In this document: one piece after another, positions 46,578 through 54,743 of the stretch
Numbering within the stretch: position 1 is the stretch's first letter
Layout: the number at the start of each line of letters is the position of its first letter
NCBI RefSeq assembly: GCF_036346855.1
Contig: NZ_CP107841.1
Location: forward strand, 4,282,001 to 4,346,000
Direction: 5' to 3'
DNA: 64,000 nt
From: Streptomyces europaeiscabiei
GTDB taxonomy: Bacteria > Actinomycetota > Actinomycetes > Streptomycetales > Streptomycetaceae
The notes under the pieces: model-generated
What the model saw: only the letters and a program-made list of their open reading frames with translations
Databases searched by the model: none
Told to the model about the DNA's origin: nothing
Made by a program: the position numbers and the translations under genes

Positions 46578-46937
46578 TCAGACCGGCTCCAGGAACTCCA
46601 GTCGGTTGCCCACCGGGTCCTCGGAGTAGAACCGCCGATACCCCGGCAGGTCGTCGTCCCAGGCCACCACCGCCCCACGCCCGGCCAGACGGGCGGCGTA
46701 CGCGTCGATGCCCCGAACCCGCAACCCGGGGTGAGCCTTCTTCGACGCCCGGAAACCCCACTCCGCCCCGAGGTGCAGAATCACCTCCCCCGCCCCGAAC
46801 CAGCACCCTCCCCGCACCGCGAGCGCGGGCGGCTTCGGGATCTCCGTCATCCCGAGGACCCCGACGTAGTACGCCCGCAACCGGTCCTCCGCACCGGGCG
46901 GGGCGGCGAGCAGGACGTGGTCGACGGCGGCGATCAC
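46578..46937 (-). CDS. VOC (glyoxalase/dioxygenase fold) family protein
   Basis: 119 residues from GTG 46937, overlapping the stop of the methyltransferase gene by GTGA. AAVDHVLLAAPPGAEDRLRAYYVGVLGM and YRRFYSEDPVGNRLEFLEP are the two beta-alpha-beta-beta-beta modules, with metal ligands His (VDHV) and Glu (LEFLEP). GGCWFGAGEVILHLG supplies the third ligand position. The reaction is unknown; single-domain VOC proteins include resistance proteins and small-molecule isomerases. Translationally coupled to the upstream gene and so probably under the same MarR control. Confidence 0.85.
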   Translation of the reverse strand: MIAAVDHVLLAAPPGAEDRLRAYYVGVLGMTEIPKPPALAVRGGCWFGAGEVILHLGAEWGFRASKKAHPGLRVRGIDAYAARLAGRGAVVAWDDDLPGYRRFYSEDPVGNRLEFLEPV

Positions 46938-47752
46938 CGGCTCGCCTCCGGCTTGTGGGCTACGACGAAGATGCGGCGGAACGGGAACGGTGTGCCGTGC
47001 GCGGTGGGCGGATAGGCCTCGCGCAGCGCGTCCCGGTACTCGGCCACGAACGGCTCGGCGTCCGCGCCCAGTTCGGTGAGGACCGGGCGCAGCCCCGTCC
47101 CCGTCACCCAGTCGAGCACCGCGTCCTCGCCCTGGAGGAGATGGACGTACGTCGTCTCCCACGCGTCGACCTCGCAGCCGAGGTCGGCGAGGGCCGCGAG
47201 GTAGCCCGCGGGGGCACGGACCGCGTCGTCGTGCCGGAGCGTCTCGCCGAGCCGGTCCTTCCAGCGGGCGGAGTGGGCGAGTTCGCGCATGAGGCGGTGG
47301 CTGGGCGAGTCGAAGTTGCCGGGGACCTGGAAGGCGAAGGTGCCGCCCGGGGCGAGGGCGTCGACCCAGACGGGGAAGCGGTCGAGGTGGCCGGGCACCC
47401 ACTGGAAGGTGGCGTTGCTGACGATCAGGTCGTACGGCTCCGGGGGCGCCCAGGTCCGTACGTCCGCCGCGGCGAAGCCGATACGGCCGCCGCCCGGGGT
47501 GGGCCCCTCGTGGTCGACGTGGGCCCTGTCCAGCATCTCGGGCGAGTTGTCGTACCCGGTGATGTGCGCGGTGGGCCAGCGGTCGGCGAGGAGGCGGGTG
47601 ACGTTGCCTGGGCCACAGCCGAGGTCGGCGATGCGGGGTCGCGCCGCGGGTGGTTCGGGGACGTGGGCGAGCAGGTCGACGAAGGCGCGGGCGCGGTGGC
47701 CGGCGTGCCGCAGGTACTGCTGGGGGTCCCAGGTGGGGCTGGTGGCGGGCAT
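46934..47752 (-). CDS. tam: Trans-aconitate 2-methyltransferase
   Basis: 272 residues. WDPQQYLRHAGHRARAFVDLLAHV and IADLGCGPGNVTRLLADRWP (SAM motif I, about 40-60), DNSPEMLDRA, DLIVSNATFQWVPGHLDRFPVWVDALAPGGTFAFQVPGNFDSPSH and WETTYVHLL are the signature blocks of Tam. The enzyme uses SAM to methylate trans-aconitate, an inhibitor of aconitase, in the cytoplasm. It is divergent from the MarR gene at 47928, whose operators lie between them. Confidence 0.92.
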   Translation of the reverse strand: MPATSPTWDPQQYLRHAGHRARAFVDLLAHVPEPPAARPRIADLGCGPGNVTRLLADRWPTAHITGYDNSPEMLDRAHVDHEGPTPGGGRIGFAAADVRTWAPPEPYDLIVSNATFQWVPGHLDRFPVWVDALAPGGTFAFQVPGNFDSPSHRLMRELAHSARWKDRLGETLRHDDAVRAPAGYLAALADLGCEVDAWETTYVHLLQGEDAVLDWVTGTGLRPVLTELGADAEPFVAEYRDALREAYPPTAHGTPFPFRRIFVVAHKPEASR

Positions 47753-47848
47753 GGGGGACTACCTCCTCGTGAATCCGCGCGTTCCTCCGGACCCCGGCGC
47801 GGGGTGTCGCCGCCCGGCTCCGGACGCCTCCACTCTCGTAGTCGAATA

Positions 47849-47894
47849 TCTCGATGTCAAGAGACTTGATACTAATCCTCTCGACTTCAAGAGA
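47849..47894. promoter_or_regulatory. Twin MarR operators between tam and marR
   Basis: TCTCGATGTCAAGAGA (47849-47864) and TCTCGACTTCAAGAGA (47879-47894) are two near-perfect 16-bp inverted repeats (TCTYGA-NN-TCAAGA) with starts 30 bp apart, close to three helix turns. The surrounding sequence is AT-rich for the genome. They sit 34 bp from the MarR start and about 97 bp from the tam start, so one dimer pair could control both directions. Confidence 0.8.
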
Positions 47895-47927
47895 CTTCAC
47901 ATCGACACAACCACTACACTGATCGCC

Positions 47928-48425
47928 ATGGAGGACGAGGTCGATCGGCTGGTCGCAGCGTGGCGCCGGGAGCGCCCCGACCTCGACGTGGAGCCGCTGG
48001 AAGTACTCAGCCGGGTGAGCAGACTTGCCCGGCACCTGGATCGCGCACGCCGGCTGGCGTTCGCCGAGCACCAGCTGGAGCCGTGGGAGTTCGACGTGCT
48101 GACGGCGCTGAGGCGTGCGGGAAACCCGTATCAGCTCTCGCCCGGTCAGCTGCTCACGCAGACGCTGGTGACGTCGGGCACGATGACGAACCGGATCGAC
48201 CGGCTGACGAAGAAGGGCCTGGTCGAACGGCTGCCCGACCCCAGTGACCGCCGGGGCGTACTCGTCCGGCTGACGGACGAGGGCCGGGACCGCGCGGACC
48301 AGGCGCTCGCCGGACTCCTGGACCAGGAACGGGCGATCCTGGCCGAGTTGTCCCGCGCCCAGCGGGGCGACCTGGCGGGCCTGCTACGCCAGTTGACCGC
48401 CCCGTTCGACAACATCCCCGGCTGA
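47928..48425 (+). CDS. MarR family transcriptional regulator
   Basis: 165 residues from ATG 47928. The winged helix covers about 55-115 (LEPWEFDVLTALRRAGNPYQLSPGQLLTQTLVTSGTMTNRIDRLTKKGLVERLPDPSDRRGVLVRLTDEG); DPSDRRG is the wing. Helices at both ends form the dimer interface. It probably represses itself and the tam-VOC operon through the operators at 47849-47894. The long frame upstream of this ATG is antisense to tam and was ignored. Confidence 0.93.
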   Translation: MEDEVDRLVAAWRRERPDLDVEPLEVLSRVSRLARHLDRARRLAFAEHQLEPWEFDVLTALRRAGNPYQLSPGQLLTQTLVTSGTMTNRIDRLTKKGLVERLPDPSDRRGVLVRLTDEGRDRADQALAGLLDQERAILAELSRAQRGDLAGLLRQLTAPFDNIPG

Positions 48426-48478
48426 GGGCCTGCCGGGCGGACGTCGCCGGAGACGCGGGGTCCGCTCACCGGCGACGG

Positions 48479-49267
48479 TCAGGCGCTGCTGCTCTCCTCC
48501 GGCATGATCCGCCCGGCCGGCCCCAGGTCCACGGGCCCGACCCCGGCCCGGCGCGCGAGCGCGACGGCGGCGAGGGTGGAGTGGACGCCCAGCTTTCCGA
48601 GGACGTTCTGCATGTGGGTGCGGACGGTGTGCGGCGAGAGGAACAGGCGCTCGGCCACGGCCTTGCGCCCCAGCCCCGCCACCATGCACCGAAGCACTTC
48701 CCGCTCACGCGGGGTGAGGGACTCGACGAGCCGCTCACTCTCCGTGCGGTGCTTGCGGGCGGCGGTCAACTCCCGCAGGACGCCCGTGAGAAGCGCGGGC
48801 GGCAGATGTGTCTCGTCGCGCAGCACTCCCCGGATGACGGTGAGCAGCCGGGACAGCGAGCAGTCCTTGGCGACCCACCCGCACGCGCCCGCCTGGAGGG
48901 CCAGCGCGGCCCGGCGCGGATCGTCCTTCTCGGCGAGGACGACGATCCGTACGCTCGGCTGGCCCGAACGCACGCCCGCGACGAGCGATATGCCGTCCAC
49001 GAGCCCGTCCTCGCTGCCGTCCGGGACGGCTGTGGGCACGACCGCCGGACGCGCGCCGGGGGCGTGGACATGGCCCCCCAGGTCGGCGTCGACCAGAAGC
49101 ACGTCGAACTTGCGCCCTTCCGCCGCCGCGCGGTCCAGACAGCGCAGCGCGGCAGGGCCACTGCCCGCCGCGGACACGTCGACGTCCGGCTCGGCGGCCA
49201 GGGCCGCGGCGAGCGACTCGGCGAAGATACGGTGGTCGTCGACGACCAGGACTCGGATGCGAACCAC
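48479..49267 (-). CDS. NarL/LuxR-type response regulator
   Basis: 262 residues from GTG 49267 (GGGGGTTTCA upstream); the frame extends further but with low-complexity codons. The receiver has RVLVVDDHRIFAESLAAAL, the presumed phospho-acceptor in VLLVDADLGG and Lys in GWVAKD; an insertion of about 30 residues (HVHAPGARPAVVPTAVPDGSEDGLVDG) is unusual for the family. The LuxR HTH (ESLTPREREVLRCMVAGLGRKAVAERLFLSPHTVRTHMQNVLGKLGVHSTLAAVALA) is complete. No kinase gene is adjacent. Confidence 0.87.
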   Translation of the reverse strand: MVRIRVLVVDDHRIFAESLAAALAAEPDVDVSAAGSGPAALRCLDRAAAEGRKFDVLLVDADLGGHVHAPGARPAVVPTAVPDGSEDGLVDGISLVAGVRSGQPSVRIVVLAEKDDPRRAALALQAGACGWVAKDCSLSRLLTVIRGVLRDETHLPPALLTGVLRELTAARKHRTESERLVESLTPREREVLRCMVAGLGRKAVAERLFLSPHTVRTHMQNVLGKLGVHSTLAAVALARRAGVGPVDLGPAGRIMPEESSSA

Positions 49268-49528
49268 TGAAACCCCCACTGGTCGGGGGACGGCCGGCGC
49301 GAGTACGGCGCCCGGAGCGCTCCCCGGTTTACACCTGGGACGGGGCGTCGCAGCCGCACGGCCGCCGCCGTGCTGAACCGCTACCCCCACTCCGGGCGTC
49401 GTACCCGACTGTCTCGCCCCCTGATCAGCACCGGCCCCCACCGATGCTGTTCATCAGGGTACGGCCGGGGGGCAGGAGCGGAAGGTAATTTGCAGAACTG
49501 GTTGTCCAGCACGTTTATGGTGTGCCAC

Positions 49529-49972
49529 ATGTTTCGTATCGAGACAGAAGTCGACAGGGAACGAAGCCAATTACTACTTTCCCGACTGCGCGCCAGCAAC
49601 ACCGCCGCCTCGCCGATCCTCCGCGACCTGCGTGGCACCCCCGGTGAACGCGAAGCCCCGCTCCAGGTGTGGGCCCTGGACGAGGCAGGGGAGCTCGTCG
49701 GCGGCCTGGCCGGCCACACCTGGGCCACCTGGCTGCACGTCACCTACCTCTGGGTCGACGAACGCCACCGGGGCGCGGGCCTCGGCTCGCACCTGCTGTC
49801 GACGGCCGAACTCACAGCCTCCCGCGACCGCGGCTGCCACTCCGTCCGCCTGGAGACCTGGGACTTCCAGGCCCCGGAGTTCTACAAACGACTCGGCTAC
49901 GAGGTGGTGTGCGTGATCCCCGACTATCCACCGGGGATCACGGAGTACACGCTGACGAAGAGGCTGGGGTGA
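49529..49972 (+). CDS. GNAT family N-acetyltransferase
   Basis: 147 residues from ATG 49529, or 151 from 49517; no clear ribosome site supports either. VWALDEAGELVGGLAGHTWATWLHVTYLWVDERHRGAGLGSHLLSTAE carries the acetyl-CoA loop (RHRGAGLG, about 80-87). DFQAPEFYKRLGYEVVCVIPDYPPG is motif B. The form (TWLHVTYLWVDE...GLG, FY-K-LGYE) is that of small-molecule or antibiotic acetyltransferases. Substrate unknown. Confidence 0.87.
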   Translation: MFRIETEVDRERSQLLLSRLRASNTAASPILRDLRGTPGEREAPLQVWALDEAGELVGGLAGHTWATWLHVTYLWVDERHRGAGLGSHLLSTAELTASRDRGCHSVRLETWDFQAPEFYKRLGYEVVCVIPDYPPGITEYTLTKRLG

Positions 49973-50006
49973 GCAGGGGATGACGAAGCCCGGGCCGACG
50001 CTGCTT

Positions 50007-50255
50007 CTACGGGGTGCGCCCCAGGTTCGCGACGAGGATACGAATCAAGTCGTCGTCAATCAGATAGAGAACGCGGTAGCGGCCGACCCGGAGGCGCCGG
50101 GCGTCGGGGCCGTAGGCAGTGGAGTTCGCGGGGCGCGGCGCTTTCGCGAGGGTATCCACGGCCTCGTACACAGCGGCGAGTCCCGTGGGGTCGTCCGCGA
50201 GGAACCGCACGGCTGCGCTCGTGGCACCCGGCTCCCAGATGATGCGATAGGTCAC
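50007..50255 (-). CDS. RelE/ParE-type toxin
   Basis: 82 residues from GTG 50255, overlapping the antitoxin stop by GTGA. YRIIWEPGATSAAVRFLADDP, YEAVDTLAKAPRPANSTAYGPDARRLRVGRYRVLYLIDDDLIRILVANLGRTP is the RelE fold with the basic LRVGRYRVLY strand. RelE proteins cleave mRNA in the ribosome A-site. The antitoxin is encoded first, as is usual for this group. Confidence 0.92.
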   Translation of the reverse strand: MTYRIIWEPGATSAAVRFLADDPTGLAAVYEAVDTLAKAPRPANSTAYGPDARRLRVGRYRVLYLIDDDLIRILVANLGRTP

Positions 50256-50503
50256 GGACGCAGCCCCAGCATTCGCCCGACCTCCTCATGCGGGACGCCC
50301 TCTTCGAGGGTGCCCTCCGCCTTGCGCCGCTGATAGTCGGCGAGGGCCAGGGCGTCTTCAAGATCCTCTATCACCTGCGGCGAGACAAGAAGCGCGGCCA
50401 CGTGACCGTGGTCGGTGAGGGCGATGGTCTCGCGGCCGTGGGCGGCGCGACGGACGAGGTCGCCGAGTTGGGAGCGGGCTACGCTGATCGCAATCTCAGT
50501 CAC
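50252..50503 (-). CDS. Phd/YefM-type antitoxin
   Basis: 83 residues from GTG 50503; a TTG at 50521 gives six more. VTEIAISVARSQLGDLVRRAAHGRETIALTDHGHVAALLVSPQVIEDLEDALAL is the Phd DNA-binding fold. The C-terminal part (DYQRRKAEGTLEEGVPHEEV) is the toxin-binding tail. It should repress the operon together with RelE. Confidence 0.9.
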   Translation of the reverse strand: MTEIAISVARSQLGDLVRRAAHGRETIALTDHGHVAALLVSPQVIEDLEDALALADYQRRKAEGTLEEGVPHEEVGRMLGLRP

Positions 50504-50588
50504 ATGCCGATCATTCCACAAGATTAACCTTGTGGGCTATTCATGACTCCAAGCTCGCCCTTCTGCGTGACATTAAGCGGAACGCCAG

Positions 50589-51007
50589 TCATCGGGCAGG
50601 CCCTGGTGACGGGGTGGCGAGTTCGGCCCAGACCGTCAGGCCGTCACCCGTCCGCCGCTGTCCCCAGCCTGTGGCGAGAGCCCTGGTGATCAACCGACCG
50701 CGTCCGTGCTCCTGTTCGGATTTCGGCGGCCGGGGCGGCACCACGGCCCGGCCCGTACCCGCGTCGGTCACGCTCACGGTGGCCGCTGCGGCGGTGAGCG
50801 CCACGGAGACCACGACGACGCGGCTGACGCTGTGCTCCAGAGCATTGGCCGCGCCAGCTCACCGATGATGGTTTCCAGATCGTCCACGGCGTCCGGGGCC
50901 GGCCCCCACCACCGAGCCGTGTCGCGCACGTACCGCCGTGCGACACCTGCGGAGGCGTAAGTCCGCTCCAAACCGGGGTCCTCGTGCGGGACTCCAAAGT
51001 CCCCCAT
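50589..51007 (-). pseudogene. Anti-sigma-like HATPase gene broken by a frameshift
   Basis: From ATG 51007 the frame reads GLERTYASAGVARRYVRDTARWW and DDLETIIGELA, then leaves the family. Around 50849-50854 a shift of one base (apparent 1-nt loss in CTGGCGCGGCC) restores the N-box ANALEHSVSRVVVVSVAL. The rest follows, VSVTDAGTGRAVVPPRPPKSEQEHGRGRLITRALATGWG, to the stop at 50589. The reconstituted product would be a 139-residue HATPase_c_2 protein like that at 63175. It is either a recent pseudogene or a sequencing error. Confidence 0.75.
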
Positions 51008-51165
51008 GGAGAGATCCTCACCGTATCGGCGGACACGTTCGTAGCGTTTCTGGACGGTCTGGGACACGATTGAGTGCCGATGTGTGGTGTAGTCGATCAC
51101 AGATCGGGGTGACCGGGCACCCCTGCAACGTTCCCTGGACGGCGAGCCAAGCGAACGGGGCCGCC

Positions 51166-51804
51166 TCACTCGCCGAGCTGCAAGTCATCGGGAATATGCG
51201 GCTCGTTGGCGCATGCGAGCTCGTCCGCCAGCGTGCGAGCCAGCTTGACGGCCAACTGCTGGTGGAACCCCTCCGAGACTCCTGGGGAATCCGGCGGGTT
51301 GACCCTGGCTTCGAGAAGCACCTGCGCCTGTTGCCCGACCGCGCCCTTGATCTCACAGCGGAAAACGAGGTCGACATCCCCGCCCACGCCGGAGGTGTCG
51401 GCTACGTAGACGTCCGCGGCGGCTCGATGCCAGCGCTCCGTGTAGGTCTGCACGTCCTTCAGGGAGTCTGCGGCCCACCCCACCATCGCAGAAAAGCGGC
51501 CGTTCCCCGAGAGTCCACAGGCGTCGTAACCCTCAAAACCCTTAATTTCATCGTAGGGCTCGGTCGCTTCTTGCGTCAGGCCCCTCTTGAGCCGGTCGAC
51601 GGAAAGAGCGTCATTGGAGAACTTGAGGTCATCGGAATCAAGGATGTCCCGCAGAGACTCCATGTTCTTGGCACCGAACAGTGCGTTGCAGGTCTTCCAT
51701 TGCGTTGGGTACTTCTCACCCAGAGACCGCTCGCCCGAACAACCAGTCGACACTGCCAGCGCTGCTATCGCCCCGCACCAGGCAATCCGGATCGCAGACC
51801 TCAC
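51166..51804 (-). CDS. Putative lipoprotein of the ESX-like operon
   Basis: 212 residues from GTG 51804, overlapping the preceding stop by GTGA. The signal peptide (RSAIRIAWCGAIAALAVSTGC) ends in lipobox VSTGC (Cys22). The mature part is soluble, with SLRDILDSDDLKFSN, YDACGLSG, and two Cys in the body (CGLSG, FRCEIKG). No family was recognised. Being last in the ESX-like operon suggests an extracellular role with the WXG-type products. Confidence 0.72.
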   Translation of the reverse strand: MRSAIRIAWCGAIAALAVSTGCSGERSLGEKYPTQWKTCNALFGAKNMESLRDILDSDDLKFSNDALSVDRLKRGLTQEATEPYDEIKGFEGYDACGLSGNGRFSAMVGWAADSLKDVQTYTERWHRAAADVYVADTSGVGGDVDLVFRCEIKGAVGQQAQVLLEARVNPPDSPGVSEGFHQQLAVKLARTLADELACANEPHIPDDLQLGE

Positions 51805-54089
51805 GAAGATACCTTTTCATTGTTCGAGATGACCGTTTTGCCAGCCAGGTAGGACTGTTCGACCTCATTGATGAGATCGATGACCTCCTTGTTGCTCATA
51901 CCGACGGTCTGCGCGTAGTTCAAAATGGGCTGGGTGACAGCCCGCTCGCCGATCTTCTCAACGTCCTGCACGGCAGCAAGTGCCGCTGGGTCGTTCGTGT
52001 ATTCGTGGTCCTTCAAATACTCCAGTGTATGGTTTCCGTATGCAGTACTTACCGCGGACCCGGCGGACTCCATGACCAGCGGAACGGCGGTGGCGGCCAC
52101 GACACCCGCCGCCGGGCCAAGCAGCATCGCGGCTCCCGCCGTCACTCCCACCGTAACTCCTCCACTGACAAGCGACTTGCGCCACTCTCCGTTCTGCTCG
52201 TGCCGCATCTGCTGAGCCTCTTCCGCACCCTTGAATTCCTCACGGATTCCATGCGATCGTGATTCATCGAGAATTCCGTGCACTTTCGCGGCATTCTGAG
52301 CAAACGCAATGCCGTGATCCTTATCGTTCTCAAAAGCCGCGAGGCCACTCGCCATATAGAGCTGCTGGGCCGAGGTCAGTGTCTTGTATCCGTCCTCGTC
52401 GCCGGCCATTAGCATCATAAAGTTCCGCGCCTTCTGTTCTTCGAAGGGCGTTCGTGCCGAGCCGTCGCTACTGTGGGCGAAGATCTGGTCACGGCCAAGT
52501 TCATCCCCCGAGCCGCCGAAGTCCTTGATGGAGTAGTTGAGGTCGTCGATGTATGCCGCCCCCATCCGGGCCAGGCTGTCCTTCATAGCTTCGGCGGGAG
52601 CGTCTTCGGAGGTGACGTTGTAGCGCTCGATGACCTTTTTCATGACCTCGGCGGTGTCCTCGTCGCGGTGCAGTTCCGGAGGGTTCGCGCCATATGGATG
52701 GCCTGTTGTCGCCGACTCGAGGGCGTGGCCGAGGGCGTCCGGGCCGAGACTGCGGGCCTTCTCGGCCTCGTCGCTGCCGGGGTGGGAAAGGGTGTCGGCC
52801 GGCCACTCGAAGTCTTTGTCCGTCAGCTCATCGAAGTAGTTGTAGTCGAGGGTCGCTTTCTTGTTGACCGTCCCGTCGTCGTTGTAGACCGTGGGTACCT
52901 CGTCGTTGAAGAACTTGGTCGAAGCTTGGGGGCTGTGGCCCAGGGCTTCCAGGACACCGGTCAGTGGGTCGTAGCCGGCTCCCGACCGGCCTGACGGGTT
53001 GAAACCCAGGTCGAGGTCTCCCGTGTGCGGCTTGTTCGAGACGAACCGGTAGGGGTCCTTGTGGTGCAACTGCACGATGTGCTCTGCGATGGGGTTGATG
53101 AATCTGTGGTCGTAGTTGCCGGATCGAAGGAGCCCGCTCAGGATCTGGTAGCCGTAGGGAGGCTGAGGTGCGCCCGGCTGGAGTTGGATCGGCTGAGTCC
53201 CCAGGCGGCGGAACTCTGTTGCCCAACTCGACGGCAGGTGCGGCTTGTTGTCGGGGTCCGTTGCCGAGGCCAGTGCCATGCCCATGTTGTGCTGGAACTG
53301 TTTGGTGAGATCGAGTCTGGTCTTGTGTTCCCCCGCTGTGCCGTCCAGCGACATGCGGCCGTAGAAGTCCAGAGCTTCCTTCGGACCTCCGAGGGACTTG
53401 TAGAAGGGTGTTGAGAAGTCGGGGTCCTTCGCGTTGTGCTTCATGATGGAGTTCAGTTCGGTGAACTGTTTGTCCGTCATCTCCGGACCGAGCTTCGCGA
53501 GTTCCGCTGCCCGCTCGGCCTGGGCTTCGTCCAGAGAATCGTACGAGCTGTGGCCTGCGTTGTGTGGGTCGTTGCCGTGGCTCTTGCGCAGAGCGCGGGC
53601 AACCGACGCGTCGATCTCCGACGCCCGGGCGATAAGCCGGTTGATCCGGTCCTCCAACTGCTGCTTGGCGTCGAGCTGTTCCTGGGTACGCTCGTCGGTG
53701 TCGCCCCGGATGTGCACGAAGAAGCAGCGGACCTGACCGTCGCCGATGTCGTCGACGCGGATGCCGAGGTTCGAGGCATCCACCTGGACCGCCGTCTTGA
53801 TCTTCTTCTGGAGTGAGTCCAGTTCCGTGTGGGCGTCGTCAAGGACGTGGTAGATGCTGTTCGCCTCCGTACGGAGGTCAGCGATCTCCTTCGTCGTCTT
53901 GGAGACGAATCCGCGCGTCACCGTGGCGTTCAGTCCGGCCCAGCGAGCCGCGTCCGACTTGGCCTGCATTCCCTTGCGGGCTTTCTCCGAGAGCGTCTTC
54001 AGGCCGTCGACTGTGTTCTTCCAGTCGGAGACAGCCGTGCCGAGCTTTCCCAGATCGACTTCGAGGAGGTCCGTGTAGGTGAGGGACAT
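51801..54089 (-). CDS. Large WXG/DUF6571-like protein of an ESX-type operon
   Basis: 762 residues. The first 100 form a WXG100-like helical hairpin (LLEVDLGKLGTAVSDWKNTVDGLKTL, SDAARWAGLNATVTRGFV, W-x-G at about 50). A coiled coil follows to about 190. The central part (QPPYGYQILSGLLRSGNYDHRFINPIAEHIVQLHHKDP, GYDPLTGVLEALGHSPQASTKFFND) matches DUF6571-type proteins found beside ESX genes. A hydrophobic segment (VTVGVTAGAAMLLGPAAGVVAATAVPLVME, about 665-695) may insert in a membrane. It is a candidate secreted effector. Codon use looks less GC-rich than the flanks (not counted). Confidence 0.72.
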   Translation of the reverse strand: MSLTYTDLLEVDLGKLGTAVSDWKNTVDGLKTLSEKARKGMQAKSDAARWAGLNATVTRGFVSKTTKEIADLRTEANSIYHVLDDAHTELDSLQKKIKTAVQVDASNLGIRVDDIGDGQVRCFFVHIRGDTDERTQEQLDAKQQLEDRINRLIARASEIDASVARALRKSHGNDPHNAGHSSYDSLDEAQAERAAELAKLGPEMTDKQFTELNSIMKHNAKDPDFSTPFYKSLGGPKEALDFYGRMSLDGTAGEHKTRLDLTKQFQHNMGMALASATDPDNKPHLPSSWATEFRRLGTQPIQLQPGAPQPPYGYQILSGLLRSGNYDHRFINPIAEHIVQLHHKDPYRFVSNKPHTGDLDLGFNPSGRSGAGYDPLTGVLEALGHSPQASTKFFNDEVPTVYNDDGTVNKKATLDYNYFDELTDKDFEWPADTLSHPGSDEAEKARSLGPDALGHALESATTGHPYGANPPELHRDEDTAEVMKKVIERYNVTSEDAPAEAMKDSLARMGAAYIDDLNYSIKDFGGSGDELGRDQIFAHSSDGSARTPFEEQKARNFMMLMAGDEDGYKTLTSAQQLYMASGLAAFENDKDHGIAFAQNAAKVHGILDESRSHGIREEFKGAEEAQQMRHEQNGEWRKSLVSGGVTVGVTAGAAMLLGPAAGVVAATAVPLVMESAGSAVSTAYGNHTLEYLKDHEYTNDPAALAAVQDVEKIGERAVTQPILNYAQTVGMSNKEVIDLINEVEQSYLAGKTVISNNEKVSS

Positions 54090-54098
54090 CGGGCGCTC

Positions 54099-54569
54099 CT
54101 ACTTGAAGTACTCGTTGAGTTGTGACACCGGAACGGTCAATCCGTCATAGGACTGGAGGACGGAGGAGATCTTCTCGTCGTCGTTGGCGTGCAACTTCTT
54201 GCTGTAGTCGAGATGATTGGAGATGTGCGCACAGGCCTGAAGGACCGACTTCACCTGAGACGTCCAGATCTCGACCGTCGTCTCCAAAGCGCCGCCCATC
54301 TCGAAATTGTGGGACTTCAGCGCGGCGGCCGACTGAGCGGTGGATCCGACACCGGTCTTTTCGGAACCGGCGCCCGCGATGTCCGCCTCTTTGTGAAGCT
54401 GGTCGTAGAGGATGAACGCCTCATGCCCTACGGCGCCCAAGTCGTCCTGGTGCACCACCAGATCGCCGCCGCTGGCGCTCCCCTGGTCGGCGGCCTGGTT
54501 GAGCCGCATGTGCGTTCCAGGTGTCCCGGCCACGTTGGCCTTCGACTGCTCCCACTCGTCCCAGGCCAT
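54099..54569 (-). CDS. Small WXG100/AG1-like ESX protein
   Basis: 156 residues, 9 bp before the next gene. MAWDEWEQSKANVAG, GGDLVVHQDDLGAVGHEAFILYDQLHKEADIAG and TVEIWTSQVKSVLQACAHISNHLDYSKK have the two-helix, low-Cys pattern of ESX substrates. Streptomyces homologues often sit beside DUF6571-like proteins. It would pair with the WXG region of the following protein. No enzyme motif. Confidence 0.6.
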   Translation of the reverse strand: MAWDEWEQSKANVAGTPGTHMRLNQAADQGSASGGDLVVHQDDLGAVGHEAFILYDQLHKEADIAGAGSEKTGVGSTAQSAAALKSHNFEMGGALETTVEIWTSQVKSVLQACAHISNHLDYSKKLHANDDEKISSVLQSYDGLTVPVSQLNEYFK

Positions 54570-54743
54570 GCGCCCGCTTCCCCCCGAAGTCCCGTATGCA
54601 CCAGGCTCGCGCTCACAACTGCTCGCGGCGCTTCTTACCGCCGCTTCAACTTACCAATGCAGCCCTTGACGTGAATCGCCTGCACGGCGTCTCACATGAA
54701 GGTTTCACATACGTCCGGGCCGGCAGGGACCTGATGCCTGGCC

